64,000 nucleotides of DNA from Mycobacterium scrofulaceum (GCF_001667885.1 NZ_LZJW01000033.1:23363-87362), one strand, 5' to 3'. Shown: positions 26,606 through 36,695, counted from the stretch's first letter. The notes: a model not told the origin generated them from the sequence alone. Translations and numbers: made by a program.

Positions 26606-28617
26606 TGACCATGTTCGAGACCGTCTTGGTGGCCAACCGCGGCGAGATCGCGGTCCGCGTGATGCGCACCCTGCGCCGGCTGGGTATCCGATCGGTCGCG
26701 GTGTACAGCGACCCCGACGCCAACGCCCGCCATGTCCTGGAAGCCGACACGGCCGTTCGCCTGGGCCCCGCCACGGCGCGGGAGAGCTACCTCGACATCG
26801 GCAAGGTGCTCGATGCGGCGGCGCGCACCGGCGCCCAGGCGATCCACCCGGGCTACGGATTCCTCTCCGAGAATGCCGAATTCGCCGCCGCCTGCGAGCG
26901 GGCAGGCGTGGTGTTCATCGGCCCGCCGGCGCGGGCCATCCAGGTGATGGGCGACAAGATCACCGCCAAGAACGCGGTCGCCGCCTTCGACGTGCCGGTG
27001 GTGCCGGGTGTGGCCAAGCCGGGACTGAGGGACGACGACCTAGTCGCGGCCGCCGAGGAAGTCGGCTACCCAGTGCTGATCAAGCCCTCGGCGGGCGGCG
27101 GCGGCAAGGGCATGCGCCTGGTGGACGACCCGAGCCGGCTGCGCGACGCGCTGCTGGGCGCGCGGCGGGAGGCCGCCTCCTCGTTCGGTGACGACACCCT
27201 GTTCCTGGAGCGATTCGTGCTGCGGCCCAGACATATCGAAGTGCAGGTGCTCGCCGACACGCATGGCAACGTGGTGCACCTGGGCGAGCGCGAGTGCAGC
27301 CTGCAGCGGCGCCACCAGAAGGTGATCGAGGAGGCGCCGTCCCCGTTGCTCGACCCGCAGACCCGCGCGCGGATCGGGGCGGCGGCGTGCAACACCGCCC
27401 GAAGCGTCGACTACGTCGGCGCGGGCACGGTGGAATTCATCGTCTCCGCTGACCGGCCGGACGAGTTCTTCTTCATGGAGATGAACACCCGCCTGCAGGT
27501 GGAACACCCTGTCACCGAAGCTATTAGCGGCCTGGACCTGGTGGAGTGGCAGCTGCGGGTGGCCGCCGGCGAGAAGCTTGGGTTCGCGCAGGACGACATC
27601 GAGCTGCGGGGCCACGCGATCGAGGCCCGGGTCTACGCCGAGGATCCGGCGCGGGGATTCCTGCCCACCGGCGGCACGGTGCTGCGGGTGTCCGAGCCGT
27701 CGGGCGCCGGCGTGCGGGTCGATTCGTCGCTGCTGGCGGGCACGGTGGTCGGTAGCGATTACGACCCGATGCTGAGCAAGGTGATCGCCTACGGCGAGGA
27801 GCGCGACGAGGCGCTGGCGAAACTCGACACCGCGCTGGCCCGGACCGCAATCCTGGGTGTGCAGACCAACATCGAATTCCTTCGGTTCCTGCTCGCCGAC
27901 GAGCGGGTACGCGCGGGCGACCTCGATACGGCGTTGCTGGACGAGCGGGTGGCGGACTTCGCGCCGCTGCCCGCGCCGGACGACGTGCTCGCCGCCGGGG
28001 GGCTTTATCGCCAGTGGGCGCTGGACCGTCGTGCCGCGGGCAACCCTTGGGCCGAGCCGAGCGGATGGCGGGTCGGGGGCACACCCGCGCCCGTGCGGAC
28101 CGAGATGCAGACCCCGCTGCGCAGCGACACGGTGTCGGTGTGGGGGCCACCCGCCGACGCCCGGGTGCAGGTGGGTGCGGGCGAGATCCAGTCCGCCGCC
28201 GCGCAAGTCGACGGTGACCGGATGGACGTCACGCTGGACGGGGTGCGCCGCGAATACTTCTGGGCCGAAGCGGACCGTCACCTGTGGATCGCCGACGAAC
28301 GCGGAGCTTGGCACCTGCGCGAAGCCGAGGAACACAAGATTCACCGCGCGGCCGGGGCGCAGCAGGCCGAGATCCTCAGCCCCATGCCCGGCAGCGTGAT
28401 CGCGGTCCAGGTCGCCTCCGGCGACGAGGTGTCCGAGGGTGACGTGGTGGTGGTTGTGGAGGCGATGAAGATGGAACACTCGCTCGCAGCGCCGGTTTCG
28501 GGGCGAGTGGAACTCCTGGTGTCCGTCGGCGACCAGGTCACGGTCGACCAGGTACTGGCGCGGCTGGTGCCCGAAGAGCCCGAAGCGGCAGCAGATTCGA
28601 GTAAGGACGAAACATGA
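26605..28617 (+). CDS. accA1: Biotin-dependent acyl-CoA carboxylase alpha subunit AccA1
   Basis: This fused biotin carboxylase and biotin carboxyl carrier protein has ~670 residues (Rv2501c family). The N-terminal [14 protein letters not shown], the ATP-grasp glycine loop [11 protein letters not shown], and the metal/ATP motif [16 protein letters not shown] identify the carboxylase domain. A central BT domain follows, then the carrier domain with [11 protein letters not shown], whose Lys622 is biotinylated. It works with AccD1 on methylcrotonyl-CoA in leucine breakdown. The start is the ATG at 26605 or the one at 26611; the shorter form matches the M. tuberculosis N-terminus. The end overlaps fadE19 (ATGA). 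Confidence 0.96.
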   Translation: MTMFETVLVANRGEIAVRVMRTLRRLGIRSVAVYSDPDANARHVLEADTAVRLGPATARESYLDIGKVLDAAARTGAQAIHPGYGFLSENAEFAAACERAGVVFIGPPARAIQVMGDKITAKNAVAAFDVPVVPGVAKPGLRDDDLVAAAEEVGYPVLIKPSAGGGGKGMRLVDDPSRLRDALLGARREAASSFGDDTLFLERFVLRPRHIEVQVLADTHGNVVHLGERECSLQRRHQKVIEEAPSPLLDPQTRARIGAAACNTARSVDYVGAGTVEFIVSADRPDEFFFMEMNTRLQVEHPVTEAISGLDLVEWQLRVAAGEKLGFAQDDIELRGHAIEARVYAEDPARGFLPTGGTVLRVSEPSGAGVRVDSSLLAGTVVGSDYDPMLSKVIAYGEERDEALAKLDTALARTAILGVQTNIEFLRFLLADERVRAGDLDTALLDERVADFAPLPAPDDVLAAGGLYRQWALDRRAAGNPWAEPSGWRVGGTPAPVRTEMQTPLRSDTVSVWGPPADARVQVGAGEIQSAAAQVDGDRMDVTLDGVRREYFWAEADRHLWIADERGAWHLREAEEHKIHRAAGAQQAEILSPMPGSVIAVQVASGDEVSEGDVVVVVEAMKMEHSLAAPVSGRVELLVSVGDQVTVDQVLARLVPEEPEAAADSSKDET

Positions 28618-29780
28618 CGACATCAATCACCGCGGGAACGCTGACCAAAGAATACGAGGATCTTCGCGACACGGTCGCCGAGTTCGCGCGCACCGTGGTC
28701 GCGCCCGTCTCCGCCAAACACGATGAAGAGCACAGCTTCCCGTACGAAGTCGTCGCCAAGATGGGCGAGATGGGACTGTTCGGCCTGCCGTTCCCCGAGG
28801 AGTACGGCGGCATGGGCGGTGACTACTTCGCCCTGTCGCTGGCGCTCGAGGAACTCGGCAAGGTCGACCAATCGGTGGCGATCACCTTGGAGGCCGGTGT
28901 CAGCCTCGGCGCGATGCCGATCTATCGCTTCGGCTCCGAAGAACAGAAAAGTAAGTGGCTGCCGGACCTGACGGCCGGCCAGGCCCTGGCCGCGTTCGGT
29001 CTCACCGAGCCGGGTGCCGGTTCCGACGCCGGCGCCACCCGGACCACGGCCCGCCTCGACGACGGCGAGTGGGTGATCAACGGCAGCAAGCAGTTCATCA
29101 CCAACTCCGGCACGGACATCACGAAACTGGTCACCGTCACCGCCGTGACGGGAACGATCGGTGACGGCAAGAAAGAGATCTCGACGATCATCGTTCCCAA
29201 CGGCACACCGGGATTCACCGTCGAGCCCGTCTACAGCAAGGTGGGCTGGAACGCCTCGGACACCCATCCGTTGAGCTTCGCCGACGCGCGTGTGCCGGAG
29301 GAGAACCTTCTCGGCCCCCGCGGCACCGGGTACGCGAACTTCCTGTCCATCCTCGACGAGGGCCGCATCGCGATCGCCGCGCTGGCGACCGGTGCCGCCC
29401 AGGGTTGCGTCGACGAAAGCGTCAAGTACGCCAAGGAACGCCAGTCGTTCGGCCAGCCGATCGGCTCCTACCAGGCCATCAGCTTCAAGATCGCGCGGAT
29501 GGAAGCCCGCGCCCACGTCGCCCGCACAGCATACTACGACGCCGCCGCAAAGATGTTGGCCGGCAATCCATTCAAGAAGGAGGCGGCCATCGCGAAGATG
29601 ATCGCGTCGGAAGCGGCCATGGACAACGCCCGGGACGCGACCCAGATTCACGGCGGGTACGGCTTCATGAACGAGTACCCGGTGGCGCGGCACTACCGGG
29701 ACAGCAAGATCCTCGAGATCGGTGAGGGCACCACCGAGGTGCAGCTGATGCTCATCGCGCGATCGCTGGGGTTGTCATGA
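28614..29780 (+). CDS. fadE19: Acyl-CoA dehydrogenase FadE19
   Basis: This FAD enzyme introduces the alpha-beta double bond into short or branched acyl-CoAs. It has 388 residues. ACAD signatures are [15 protein letters not shown] (about 123-137), the CoA/FAD segment ITNSGTDI, and [20 protein letters not shown]. The Glu in [10 protein letters not shown] (Glu371) is at the MCAD/SCAD catalytic position. True isovaleryl-CoA dehydrogenases use a Glu elsewhere, so a 2-methyl-branched or broader substrate range is plausible. It overlaps accA1 by 4 bases and lies 52 bases before the maoC gene. Confidence 0.94.
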   Translation: MTTSITAGTLTKEYEDLRDTVAEFARTVVAPVSAKHDEEHSFPYEVVAKMGEMGLFGLPFPEEYGGMGGDYFALSLALEELGKVDQSVAITLEAGVSLGAMPIYRFGSEEQKSKWLPDLTAGQALAAFGLTEPGAGSDAGATRTTARLDDGEWVINGSKQFITNSGTDITKLVTVTAVTGTIGDGKKEISTIIVPNGTPGFTVEPVYSKVGWNASDTHPLSFADARVPEENLLGPRGTGYANFLSILDEGRIAIAALATGAAQGCVDESVKYAKERQSFGQPIGSYQAISFKIARMEARAHVARTAYYDAAAKMLAGNPFKKEAAIAKMIASEAAMDNARDATQIHGGYGFMNEYPVARHYRDSKILEIGEGTTEVQLMLIARSLGLS

Positions 29781-29832
29781 GCCGCGCTGGCGACGATGAT
29801 GCCGGCGTAGCCGGGATCGAGGAGTCGCGCCC

Positions 29833-30330
29833 ATGAGCGAAGGCAAGTCGGTCGTCCAGCGGGGCCTGTGGTTCGAAGAATTCGAGATCGGCACGACGTA
29901 CCTGCACCGGCCGGGCCGCACCGTCACCGAGGCCGACAACGTCTTGTTCACCACCCTCACGATGAACACCCAGTCGTTGCACCTGGATGCGGCGTGGGCT
30001 GCCGAGCAGCCGGGCTTTCGGGGCGAGCGCTTGGTGAACTCGATGTTCACCCTCTCCACGTTGGTCGGGTTGTCCGTGTCGCAGCTGACGCTGGGCACCA
30101 TCGTCGCCAACTTGGGCTTCACCGAGGTGTCGTTCCCCAAACCGGTCTTCCACGGCGACACCCTGTACGCCGAGACCGTCTGCACCGGCAAGCGCGAGTC
30201 GAAGAGCCGGCCCGGGGAAGGGATCGTCACTCTCGAGCACACGGGACGCAACCAGCACGGCGACATCGTGGCGCGGGCGGTGCGGACCACGCTGGTTCAG
30301 AAACGACCAGACGGGGAGGAGTCCCGATGA
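29833..30330 (+). CDS. MaoC-like (hot-dog) enoyl-CoA hydratase
   Basis: This 165-residue single-hot-dog protein corresponds to Rv2499c. By position it should hydrate 3-methylglutaconyl-CoA (leucine) or itaconyl-CoA before the CitE-like lyase acts. MaoC landmarks are [26 protein letters not shown] and [15 protein letters not shown]. In the usual GDxNPxH signature the Asp is replaced by Asn (MNTQSLH), a substitution I recall in the M. tuberculosis protein too, so the catalytic details differ from classical R-hydratases. The ATG at 29833 has GAGGAG upstream. The stop overlaps citE (ATGA). Confidence 0.9.
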   Translation: MSEGKSVVQRGLWFEEFEIGTTYLHRPGRTVTEADNVLFTTLTMNTQSLHLDAAWAAEQPGFRGERLVNSMFTLSTLVGLSVSQLTLGTIVANLGFTEVSFPKPVFHGDTLYAETVCTGKRESKSRPGEGIVTLEHTGRNQHGDIVARAVRTTLVQKRPDGEESR

Positions 30331-31148
30331 ACCTGCAAGCCGCCGGCCCGGGCTGGCTGTTCTGCCCGGCGGACCGTCCCGAGCGGTTCGCCAAGGCCGC
30401 GGCCGCGGCCGACGTCGTGATCCTCGACCTCGAGGACGGCGTGGCCGAGGCCGACAAGCCCGCCGCGCGCAAGGCGCTGCGCGAGACCCCGCTGGATCCC
30501 GAGCGCACCGTGGTGCGCGTCAACGCGGCCGGCACCGAGGAGCACGGTCGCGACCTGGACGCCTTGGCCGATACTCCGTACACGACGGTGATGCTCTCCA
30601 AGACGGAATCCGCCGCGCAGGTTTCTGCCCTGGCGCCGCGCAACGTCATCGCGCTGATCGAGACGCCGCGCGGTGCCGTCTTCAGCACCGAGATCGCCGC
30701 CGCGGAGGGGACGGTCGCGATGATGTGGGGTGCCGAGGACCTCGTCGCGGCCCTCGGCGGGAGCTCCAGCCGCCTGGCCGACGGCACCTACCGCGACTTC
30801 GCCCGCCATGTCCGGTCGACGGTCCTGCTGGCGGCGTCCACCTTCGGCCGGGCCGCGCTCGACGCGGTGCATCTGGACATCCGCGACCTCGAAGGCTTGC
30901 GCGCCGAGGCCGAGGACGCCGTCGCCGTGGGTTTCCACGGAACCGTCTGCATCCATCCGACCCAGATTCCCGTCGTGCGCGACGCCTACCGTGCCAGCGA
31001 GGAGAAACTCGACTGGGCGCGAAGGGTATTGGCCGCCGCCCGCACCGAGCGCGGTGTTTTCGCGTTCGAGGGTCAGATGGTGGATTCGCCGGTGCTCAAG
31101 CACGCGGAGATGCTGGTGCGCAGGGCGGGGCAGTCCGCCGCCGGGTGA
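30327..31148 (+). CDS. citE: CitE-like beta-hydroxyacyl-CoA lyase
   Basis: This 273-residue TIM-barrel enzyme of the HpcH/HpaI-CitE family is identical in length to Rv2498c, which has been described as a bifunctional lyase for (S)-citramalyl-CoA (itaconate breakdown) and HMG-CoA (leucine breakdown). Seen are [25 protein letters not shown] (metal-binding Asp/Glu region), [11 protein letters not shown] and [13 protein letters not shown]. There is no citrate lyase alpha subunit nearby, so it is not part of a citrate lyase complex. It is coupled to the hydratase gene by a 4-base overlap. A 232-base gap follows before bkdA. Confidence 0.93.
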   Translation: MNLQAAGPGWLFCPADRPERFAKAAAAADVVILDLEDGVAEADKPAARKALRETPLDPERTVVRVNAAGTEEHGRDLDALADTPYTTVMLSKTESAAQVSALAPRNVIALIETPRGAVFSTEIAAAEGTVAMMWGAEDLVAALGGSSSRLADGTYRDFARHVRSTVLLAASTFGRAALDAVHLDIRDLEGLRAEAEDAVAVGFHGTVCIHPTQIPVVRDAYRASEEKLDWARRVLAAARTERGVFAFEGQMVDSPVLKHAEMLVRRAGQSAAG

Positions 31149-31380
31149 AATCCACCAAAGCGGTATCACCGGCGATATCAGACTCGAGAGTCGTCTAATG
31201 GCCGCCGGGCGCGACACGTTCGCGATCGCCGCGGTCTGCCGTCAATCGGGCGCATAATGGTCAGTACGCCAGTGTCGCGGCGAGCGAAGCCTTTCGGGTA
31301 GCTGGCGATCGACTTCGCCTCGCGGTAGGTCCCGGCTGAGCTGTTGCTGTGGCCCTGCGGCACCGAGGTAGGGAGACGGT

Positions 31381-32481
31381 ATGGCGATGGTGCCTCAGTT
31401 GCCGATGACCGTCGACCTCGAGCCCGTGCAGCTCGTCGCCGCCGACGGCACACCGACCACCGAACCGCGGTACGGCCGCGACCTTCCGGCCGAGACGCTG
31501 TGCTGGCTGTACGAAATGATGGTCGTCACCCGCGAGCTGGACACCGAGTTCGTCAACCTGAAGCGCCAAGGGGAGTTGGCGCTGTTCGCGTCGTGCCGCG
31601 GTCAGGAGGCCGCCCAGGTGGGCGCGACGGCCTGTCTGCGCAAGACGGACTGGCTGTTTCCGCAATACCGGGAGCTCGGCGCGTACCTGGTGCGCGGCAT
31701 CCCGCCCGGGCACGTCGGCGCGGTTTGGCGCGGAACCTGGCACGGCGGACTGGAATTCACCAAGAAGTGCTGCGCCCAGACCTCGATCCCGATCGGCACC
31801 CAGACCCTGCACGCCGTCGGCGCCGCGATGGCCGCCCAGCGGCTCGCCGAGGATTCGGTGACGGTCGCCTTCCTCGGCGACGGTGCCACCAGCGTCGGGG
31901 ACGTGCACGAGGCGCTGAATTTCGCGGCCGTGTTCGCCACGCCGTGCGTGTTCTTCGTGCAGAACAACCAGTGGGCGATCTCGGTGCCGATCTACAAGCA
32001 GACCGCGGCGCCGTCCATCGCGCACAAGGCAATTGGCTACGGCATGCCCGGAATTCGCGTGGACGGCAACGATGTGCTCGCCTGCTACGCGGTGATGGCC
32101 GAGGCCGCCGACCGCGCCCGGGCCGGCGGCGGGCCGACGCTGATCGAGGCGGTCACCTATCGGCTGGGCCCGCACACCACATCCGACGACCCCAGTCGCT
32201 ACCGGACGCAGGAGGAGGTGGACCGCTGGGCGGCACTCGACCCGATCCCGCGCTATCGCTCCTACCTGCAGCACGAGGGCCTGTGGTCTACCCGCCTGGA
32301 GGACCGGGTCGCCGCCCGCGCAAAGCGGATGCGCGCGGAATTGCGCGACGCCGTGTTCGGCGCACCCGATTTCGACATCGACGAGGTGTTCACCACGGTG
32401 TACGCCGAGATGACGCCCGGGCTAGAGGCGCAGCGCCAACAGTTGCGAGCCGAACTGGACCGCGGCGGTGGGGAGGCCTAA
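31381..32481 (+). CDS. bkdA: Branched-chain 2-oxoacid dehydrogenase E1 alpha
   Basis: This thiamine-diphosphate subunit of the branched-chain keto-acid dehydrogenase complex (Rv2497c, once called pdhA) has 366 residues. The ThDP motif opens at GDGATSVGDVHEALNFA and closes at VFFVQNNQWAI. The substrate-side segment RLGPHTTSDDPSRYR is typical of branched-chain E1. It decarboxylates 2-oxo-isocaproate and relatives, feeding fadE19. AGGGAG precedes the ATG at 31381. The 232-base upstream gap could hold a second promoter, including the palindrome GACTC-GA-GAGTC at 31181-31192, but no BkaR core was found there. Confidence 0.94.
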   Translation: MAMVPQLPMTVDLEPVQLVAADGTPTTEPRYGRDLPAETLCWLYEMMVVTRELDTEFVNLKRQGELALFASCRGQEAAQVGATACLRKTDWLFPQYRELGAYLVRGIPPGHVGAVWRGTWHGGLEFTKKCCAQTSIPIGTQTLHAVGAAMAAQRLAEDSVTVAFLGDGATSVGDVHEALNFAAVFATPCVFFVQNNQWAISVPIYKQTAAPSIAHKAIGYGMPGIRVDGNDVLACYAVMAEAADRARAGGGPTLIEAVTYRLGPHTTSDDPSRYRTQEEVDRWAALDPIPRYRSYLQHEGLWSTRLEDRVAARAKRMRAELRDAVFGAPDFDIDEVFTTVYAEMTPGLEAQRQQLRAELDRGGGEA

Positions 32482-33528
32482 ATGACTCAGCTCGCCGACC
32501 GGCCGGCCAGTTCCGCCGAAACCCCTACTGCCGCGGCGCGGGACGTCGCGCAGTCGCTGACCATGGTGCAGGCGCTCAACCGCGCCCTGCGCGACGCGAT
32601 GGCCGCCGACGACCGGGTGCTGGTGTTCGGCGAGGACGTGTCGGTCGAGGGGGGAGTATTCCGGGTAACCGAGGGGCTGGCCGAAATATTCGGCGAGAAG
32701 CGCTGTTTCGACACGCCGCTGGCGGAGTCGGCCATCATCGGGATCGCGGTGGGACTGGCGCTACGCGGCTTCGTGCCGGTGCCGGAGATTCAGTTCGACG
32801 GGTTCTCCTACCCCGCCTTCGACCAGGTGGTCAGTCATCTGGCGAAGTACCGCACCCGCACCCGCGGCGAGATCAACATGCCGGTGACCGTGCGGATCCC
32901 GTCTTTCGGGGGAATCGGTGCGGCCGAACATCATTCGGACTCCACCGAATCGTACTGGGCCCACACCGCAGGCCTGAAGGTGGTGGTCCCGTCGAGCCCG
33001 GCGGACGCGTACTGGCTGCTTCGCCACGCGATTGCCTGCCCGGACCCGGTGATGTACCTCGAGCCGAAGCGGCGCTATCAGGTGCGCGGCACCCTGGACA
33101 CCGAGCGGCCCGAACCGCCGATCGGCCGGGCGGTGGTGCGCCGGCCAGGTTCCGATGTCACCGTCGTGACCTACGGCAGTTTGGTGAGCACCGCGGTCGG
33201 TGCCGCGGAAGAGGCTCAGCGGCAACACGGTTGGAGCCTGGAGGTCATCGACCTGCGGTCACTGGTCCCGCTGGACTTCGATACCGTCGCGGCGTCGATT
33301 CGCCGGACCGGACGCTGCGTGGTGATGCACGAGGGCCCGCGCAGCCTGGGATACGGCGCCGGATTGGCCGCCAGGATTCAAGAGGACATGTTCTACGAAC
33401 TCGAGGCGCCGGTGTTGCGCGCCTGCGGGTTTGACACTCCTTACCCGCCGGCCCGGCTGGAGCGATTGTGGTTGCCCGGCCCCGACCGCTTGCTGGACTG
33501 CGTCGAGCGTGCGCTGGGGTTGCCGTGA
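32482..33528 (+). CDS. bkdB: Branched-chain 2-oxoacid dehydrogenase E1 beta
   Basis: This E1 beta subunit (Rv2496c family) has 348 residues. [39 protein letters not shown] and the C-terminal transketolase domain with [13 protein letters not shown] identify it. It pairs with BkdA to form the alpha2beta2 E1. The ATG directly abuts the bkdA stop (TAA-ATG), and the stop overlaps bkdC (GTGA), so the three subunits are translationally linked for stoichiometric assembly. The N-terminal ~20 residues are a low-complexity Ala/Thr stretch. Confidence 0.95.
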   Translation: MTQLADRPASSAETPTAAARDVAQSLTMVQALNRALRDAMAADDRVLVFGEDVSVEGGVFRVTEGLAEIFGEKRCFDTPLAESAIIGIAVGLALRGFVPVPEIQFDGFSYPAFDQVVSHLAKYRTRTRGEINMPVTVRIPSFGGIGAAEHHSDSTESYWAHTAGLKVVVPSSPADAYWLLRHAIACPDPVMYLEPKRRYQVRGTLDTERPEPPIGRAVVRRPGSDVTVVTYGSLVSTAVGAAEEAQRQHGWSLEVIDLRSLVPLDFDTVAASIRRTGRCVVMHEGPRSLGYGAGLAARIQEDMFYELEAPVLRACGFDTPYPPARLERLWLPGPDRLLDCVERALGLP

Positions 33529-34676
33529 GCGGCGGGATCCAGGAATTCCGGGTTCCCGACCTCGGTGAGGGATTGCAGGAAGTGACGGTGACGCACTGGA
33601 ACGTCGCCGCGGGCGACGACGTCGAGCTCAACCAGGTGTTGTGCTCGGTGGAGACCGCGAAGGCCGAGGTCGAGCTTCCCAGTCCCTACGCCGGGCGAAT
33701 CGTCGAAACGCACGGCGATGAAGGCGATGTGCTCGACGTGGGGGCTGTGTTGGTTCGCATCGACACGGCACCGGTGAATGGCGACGCCCCGGCCGGGGCG
33801 GTGCCGACGCTCGTCGGCTATGGGGCGGACGACGGCATCGACGCGAGCCGACGGACCGGCCGCCCGCGCGCGGTCCCGCCGGCACGCAAATTGGCCAAGG
33901 AACTGATGGTCGACCTGCGCTCGCTGCAGCGCGATCCCGACGGCATCATCACCCGCGCGGACGTGCTGGCGGCCGCCGACCAAAACGGGGCGGACGTTCG
34001 GCCGGTCCGCGGCGTGCACGCCCGAATGGCCGAGAAGATGACGTTGTCGCACAGGGAGATCCCCGCCGCCAAGGTCAGCGTCGACGTCGACTGCACCGAA
34101 CTCTTGCGGCTGTCGGACCGGACGGCGGCGGATCACAAGATCACACCGTTCGTCCTGACCTTGCGGTTATTGCTGATCGCGTTGCGGCACAACGAGATTC
34201 TCAACTCGACCTGGGTCGACTCAGCCGAAGGCCCACAGGTTCGCGTCCACCGTCAGGTGCATCTGGGGTTCGGAGTCGCCACCCCGCGGGGCCTGCTGGT
34301 CCCGGTGATCACCGACGCGCAGGACAAGACCACCCGCGAACTGGCAACTCGGGCGGCCGAGTTGATCGGCGGTGCGCGGGCGGGCACGTTGACGCCGGGG
34401 GAGTTGCGCGGTTCCACGTTCACCGTGTCCAACTTCGGGGCACTGGGCGCCGATGACGGCGTGCCGGTGATCAACCACCCCGAAGCGGCCATCCTGGGGA
34501 TGGGCGCGATCAAGCCGCGCCCGGTCGCCGTCGACGATCAGGTCGCGGTGCGCCCGACGATGACGCTGACGTGCGTCTTCGACCACCGCGTCGCCGACGG
34601 CGCCCAGGCGGCCCAACTCGTCACCGAGCTGCGGAATCTCGTCGAGTCGCCGATGATCGCGTTGCTCGACCTATAA
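33525..34676 (+). CDS. bkdC: Branched-chain 2-oxoacid dehydrogenase E2
   Basis: This dihydrolipoamide acyltransferase core of the complex (Rv2495c family) has 383 residues. It has one lipoyl domain with Lys46 in [11 protein letters not shown], a peripheral-subunit-binding domain (about 110-150, [10 protein letters not shown] to ITRADVL), and the catalytic domain with His354 in FDHRVADG. E3 (Lpd) is not encoded here, so the shared lipoamide dehydrogenase elsewhere in the genome must be used. The GTG at 33525 overlaps the bkdB stop. The gene ends 5 bases from the convergent small secreted protein gene. Confidence 0.95.
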   Translation: MSGGIQEFRVPDLGEGLQEVTVTHWNVAAGDDVELNQVLCSVETAKAEVELPSPYAGRIVETHGDEGDVLDVGAVLVRIDTAPVNGDAPAGAVPTLVGYGADDGIDASRRTGRPRAVPPARKLAKELMVDLRSLQRDPDGIITRADVLAAADQNGADVRPVRGVHARMAEKMTLSHREIPAAKVSVDVDCTELLRLSDRTAADHKITPFVLTLRLLLIALRHNEILNSTWVDSAEGPQVRVHRQVHLGFGVATPRGLLVPVITDAQDKTTRELATRAAELIGGARAGTLTPGELRGSTFTVSNFGALGADDGVPVINHPEAAILGMGAIKPRPVAVDDQVAVRPTMTLTCVFDHRVADGAQAAQLVTELRNLVESPMIALLDL

Positions 34677-34681
34677 AGAGC

Positions 34682-34978
34682 TCAGGAGTGCGGCGGAACG
34701 GGGCACCAGAACAAGCCGCAGTTGAAGCTGGGCGCGTGCGAAGGAGGCGGGGGAGGGTAGGGCGGCGGGTTGTCGGTGTCCCAGCACTGATTCCAGTACT
34801 TGTTCTCGCCCCAGGCCGGGTTCCAGGGCTGGTTCGGGCACCAGTACACCTGGGGCGTGGGACCCGGGTGCGCCTCGGCAACGCCTTCTACCAGCGCCGA
34901 GCCGGCGGACGCGAGGCCGCTGGCCAACAGGGCCCCGGCGGCAATGCGGGTGAGGGTGCGGTTGATCTCCACTTGCAT
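34682..34978 (-). CDS. Small secreted Pro/Trp-rich protein
   Basis: This 98-residue exported protein has a signal peptide (about 1-36, core IAAGALLASGLASAG, ending AEAHP) and a mature region with repeated Trp-Cys pairs (YWCPNQPW, YWNQCWD, LFWCPVPP) and a polyproline stretch. Four Cys suggest two disulfides. It resembles the protein at 6631-6921 in layout. No domain is recognised and no function can be assigned. ATG at 34978. Confidence 0.75.
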   Translation of the reverse strand: MQVEINRTLTRIAAGALLASGLASAGSALVEGVAEAHPGPTPQVYWCPNQPWNPAWGENKYWNQCWDTDNPPPYPPPPPSHAPSFNCGLFWCPVPPHS

Positions 34979-35075
34979 GTTCCTTTGCTAGGGCGCCAGG
35001 TCTGCCGGCGTCTTCGTAGCAAAGCACACTTTGGCCGAGTCGCTACCGATCTCAACCTACGAACCTGCGGCGGCC

Positions 35076-35846
35076 CTACCGGCGTTGCGCCGCGGCCAGC
35101 CGTTGAGCGAATTCCGGCGACTGGATGGAGTACGCCTGCGGTCCGAGCTCCGTGCGCATGGCGAACACGTGCTGCTCGTGCTCCAGCGACCCCGGGCTGA
35201 CGGTCGCCCGCATCGTCGCCTTCGTCGCCAGCACCACCTCGCGCGGGGCCGCCGCGGGCCCGGCGGCCAACTCCAGCGCCGCGGCGACCGGATCGTCGGC
35301 GGCGGCGAGCGCCAAGCCGTGATCTACGGCGGCCTCGGCGTCGAAACGCATGCCGAAGAGCAAGGCCGCGCGGGCCACCTGGGGACCCACCGCCCGCTGC
35401 AGCATCCAGGTCGCGCCCCCGCCGGGGTGCAAGCCCAACTGCTGGAATCGGGCGTCGAACAGGGCCCCCGGGCCGGCGATGCGCACGTCGGCGGCCAATG
35501 CGAGGTTCAGGCCCGCCCCGACGGCCGCCCCGTTGACGGCGGCGATGGTTGGCAACCGGCAGCTGCCGACGGCCATGAAGCCGTCGTAGAGCTGCTGCAG
35601 GCCCGTCTCGGCTTTGTCGCCGCCCGCGGCGCCGAGCGCTCTGAGGTCCGCGCCGGCGCAGAAGGCCTTGCCCGCACCGGTGATCACCACGGCGTGCACG
35701 TCGGGGGCGGCCTCGGCCTGCTCGACGGCGGCGCGCAGGCGCGCCGACATTTCGGGGGTCACCACGTTACGCCGGTCGGGGTCGTTGACGGTGATGAGCG
35801 CGACGCGCTTGTCGACGGTGAACAGAACGGGGTCGGATTGAGCCAT
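35076..35846 (-). CDS. echA14: Enoyl-CoA hydratase/isomerase EchA14
   Basis: This 256-residue crotonase-fold protein has the same length as Rv2486. The oxyanion-hole segments are [20 protein letters not shown] and [24 protein letters not shown], with [17 protein letters not shown]. In the crotonase positions normally holding two catalytic Glu, the second site reads HPGGG rather than a Glu-containing motif, so hydratase activity is not certain. The ATG at 35846 has GGAGGTG upstream. A GTG-type extension to 35951 is unsupported. It lies outside the BkaR-linked operon and is transcribed toward it. Confidence 0.92.
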   Translation of the reverse strand: MAQSDPVLFTVDKRVALITVNDPDRRNVVTPEMSARLRAAVEQAEAAPDVHAVVITGAGKAFCAGADLRALGAAGGDKAETGLQQLYDGFMAVGSCRLPTIAAVNGAAVGAGLNLALAADVRIAGPGALFDARFQQLGLHPGGGATWMLQRAVGPQVARAALLFGMRFDAEAAVDHGLALAAADDPVAAALELAAGPAAAPREVVLATKATMRATVSPGSLEHEQHVFAMRTELGPQAYSIQSPEFAQRLAAAQRR

Positions 35847-35939
35847 CGGGCACCTCCGCGGCTTGGGGTTTGACGGGTCCGGGCGACCCACGAATGCTGT
35901 GCCGTCGGCTACTCCGGGGCACGGTAAGGGTACTGCGCG

Positions 35940-35951
35940 GTGTGCGCACAC
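35940..35951. promoter_or_regulatory. Perfect 12-bp palindrome GTGTGCGCACAC
   Basis: It lies 94 bases upstream of the echA14 start. Size and symmetry fit an operator, but no regulator can be named. Confidence 0.4.
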
Positions 35952-35988
35952 ATGGTGGCCGGTGTGCCCCCTGCGGCGCTGAGGACAA

Positions 35989-36033
35989 TTAACGAAAATC
36001 GCAATGCCGTCCGGCGGCCGCGATTTTGCTTAA
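35989..36033. repeat. Long imperfect hairpin
   Basis: The 14-base arms (35989-36002 and 36020-36033) pair except for two bases, with a core AAAATCGC/GCGATTTT and a second short stem GCCG-TC-CGGC in the loop. There is no trailing T-run, so a classic intrinsic terminator is unlikely on either strand. Confidence 0.6.
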
Positions 36034-36210
36034 CTGTACGAACGCGAGTGCCATTGCGGCCCAGTCGAGTTTCCAAAGAATGGTTGTGGAACGCGAATGC
36101 GTTTTCGTTTGGTAGTGCGCGTTCCGTGCGAGCGATTGATTACATGGAGATAATTCAGTGGCTTAATGGTAAAACTACCCCGCCGTCGGGATCGCCCGGA
36201 CGGTCCGGCG

Positions 36211-36633
36211 TCACCCCGCCTCGGGTCGCGCCAGCTTCTTGGCGAGCTGATCGAGCGCCGCCTGGCGACGTCGCACCGCACATATTCGTTGGTCCCGCAA
36301 CGTCCCCTGCGACACCGTCTTCGGCAACGTATCGTGCCGCAACCGAGTGTTCGCGTAGTGGATTGCGGCATCGATCATTTCGATGTAACGCTCCGCCTCA
36401 TCGACGGCACACGTGCCCTCGATGCGTTGGACCTCATCCCAACAGGGATACGACGAGTACCTGGCATCGAGCCGTTGCTGCGATACCTGCAGACCGAAGT
36501 AGCTGCGCCAATCTCGGCTTAGCCAGCCCCGCGTCTTGACCTCAACTTTGATCCTGTTCCCAAGGCCGGCTACGAACTTTGGTTCTCCAACTCGCACCAC
36601 CGGCTGCCAGTCGTTCGACGTCACATCGACCAC
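36211..36633 (-). CDS. Hypothetical protein
   Basis: This is a 140-residue, soluble, charged protein that I do not recognise. It has an N-terminal part with VGEPKFVAGLGNRIKVEVKTRGW and Trp/Tyr clusters, and a helical, Arg/Lys-rich C-terminal half (RDQRICAVRRRQAALDQLAKKLARPE). There is no signal peptide or membrane segment. The start is GTG at 36633, with a second GTG at 36624 that has GAGG nine bases upstream. The overlapping plus-strand frame reads as low-complexity and is rejected. AT-richer surroundings suggest a locally acquired or fast-changing segment. Confidence 0.6.
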   Translation of the reverse strand: MVDVTSNDWQPVVRVGEPKFVAGLGNRIKVEVKTRGWLSRDWRSYFGLQVSQQRLDARYSSYPCWDEVQRIEGTCAVDEAERYIEMIDAAIHYANTRLRHDTLPKTVSQGTLRDQRICAVRRRQAALDQLAKKLARPEAG

Positions 36634-36695
36634 CCCTCGAATAGAGACGCCCTAAGTCATGATCCCCCTGCAGGCGTCATCTGCTCGCACGACAC

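Larger units (their letters stand above)
35847..36210. other. 364-base non-coding region, AT-richer, with palindromes
   Basis: No protein gene is supported here; the plus-strand frame across it gives an Arg/Pro/Ser-rich shadow. It holds the echA14 upstream region, a 12-bp palindrome at 35940-35951, a large hairpin at 35989-36033, and a markedly AT-richer stretch (~35985-36180). D-arm-like bases at 36150-36185 do not complete a tRNA. Confidence 0.6.

Noticed and set aside
31253..31258. CATAAT as -10 of the bkd genes
   Set aside because: There is no -35 within 16-19 bases and it lies 123 bases from the start. It could be chance, so it is not listed as a promoter.
36140..36230. tRNA-like bases (ATTCAGTGGCTTAATGGTAAAA)
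   Set aside because: A D-arm-like stretch is present, but no matching acceptor stem, 7-base anticodon loop or T-arm GTTCRA could be paired.
35940..36539. 199-codon plus-strand frame over the 36211-36633 gene
   Set aside because: It is Arg/Pro/Ser-rich with no ribosome-binding site. The minus-strand frame has more protein-like composition, though the choice is not certain.
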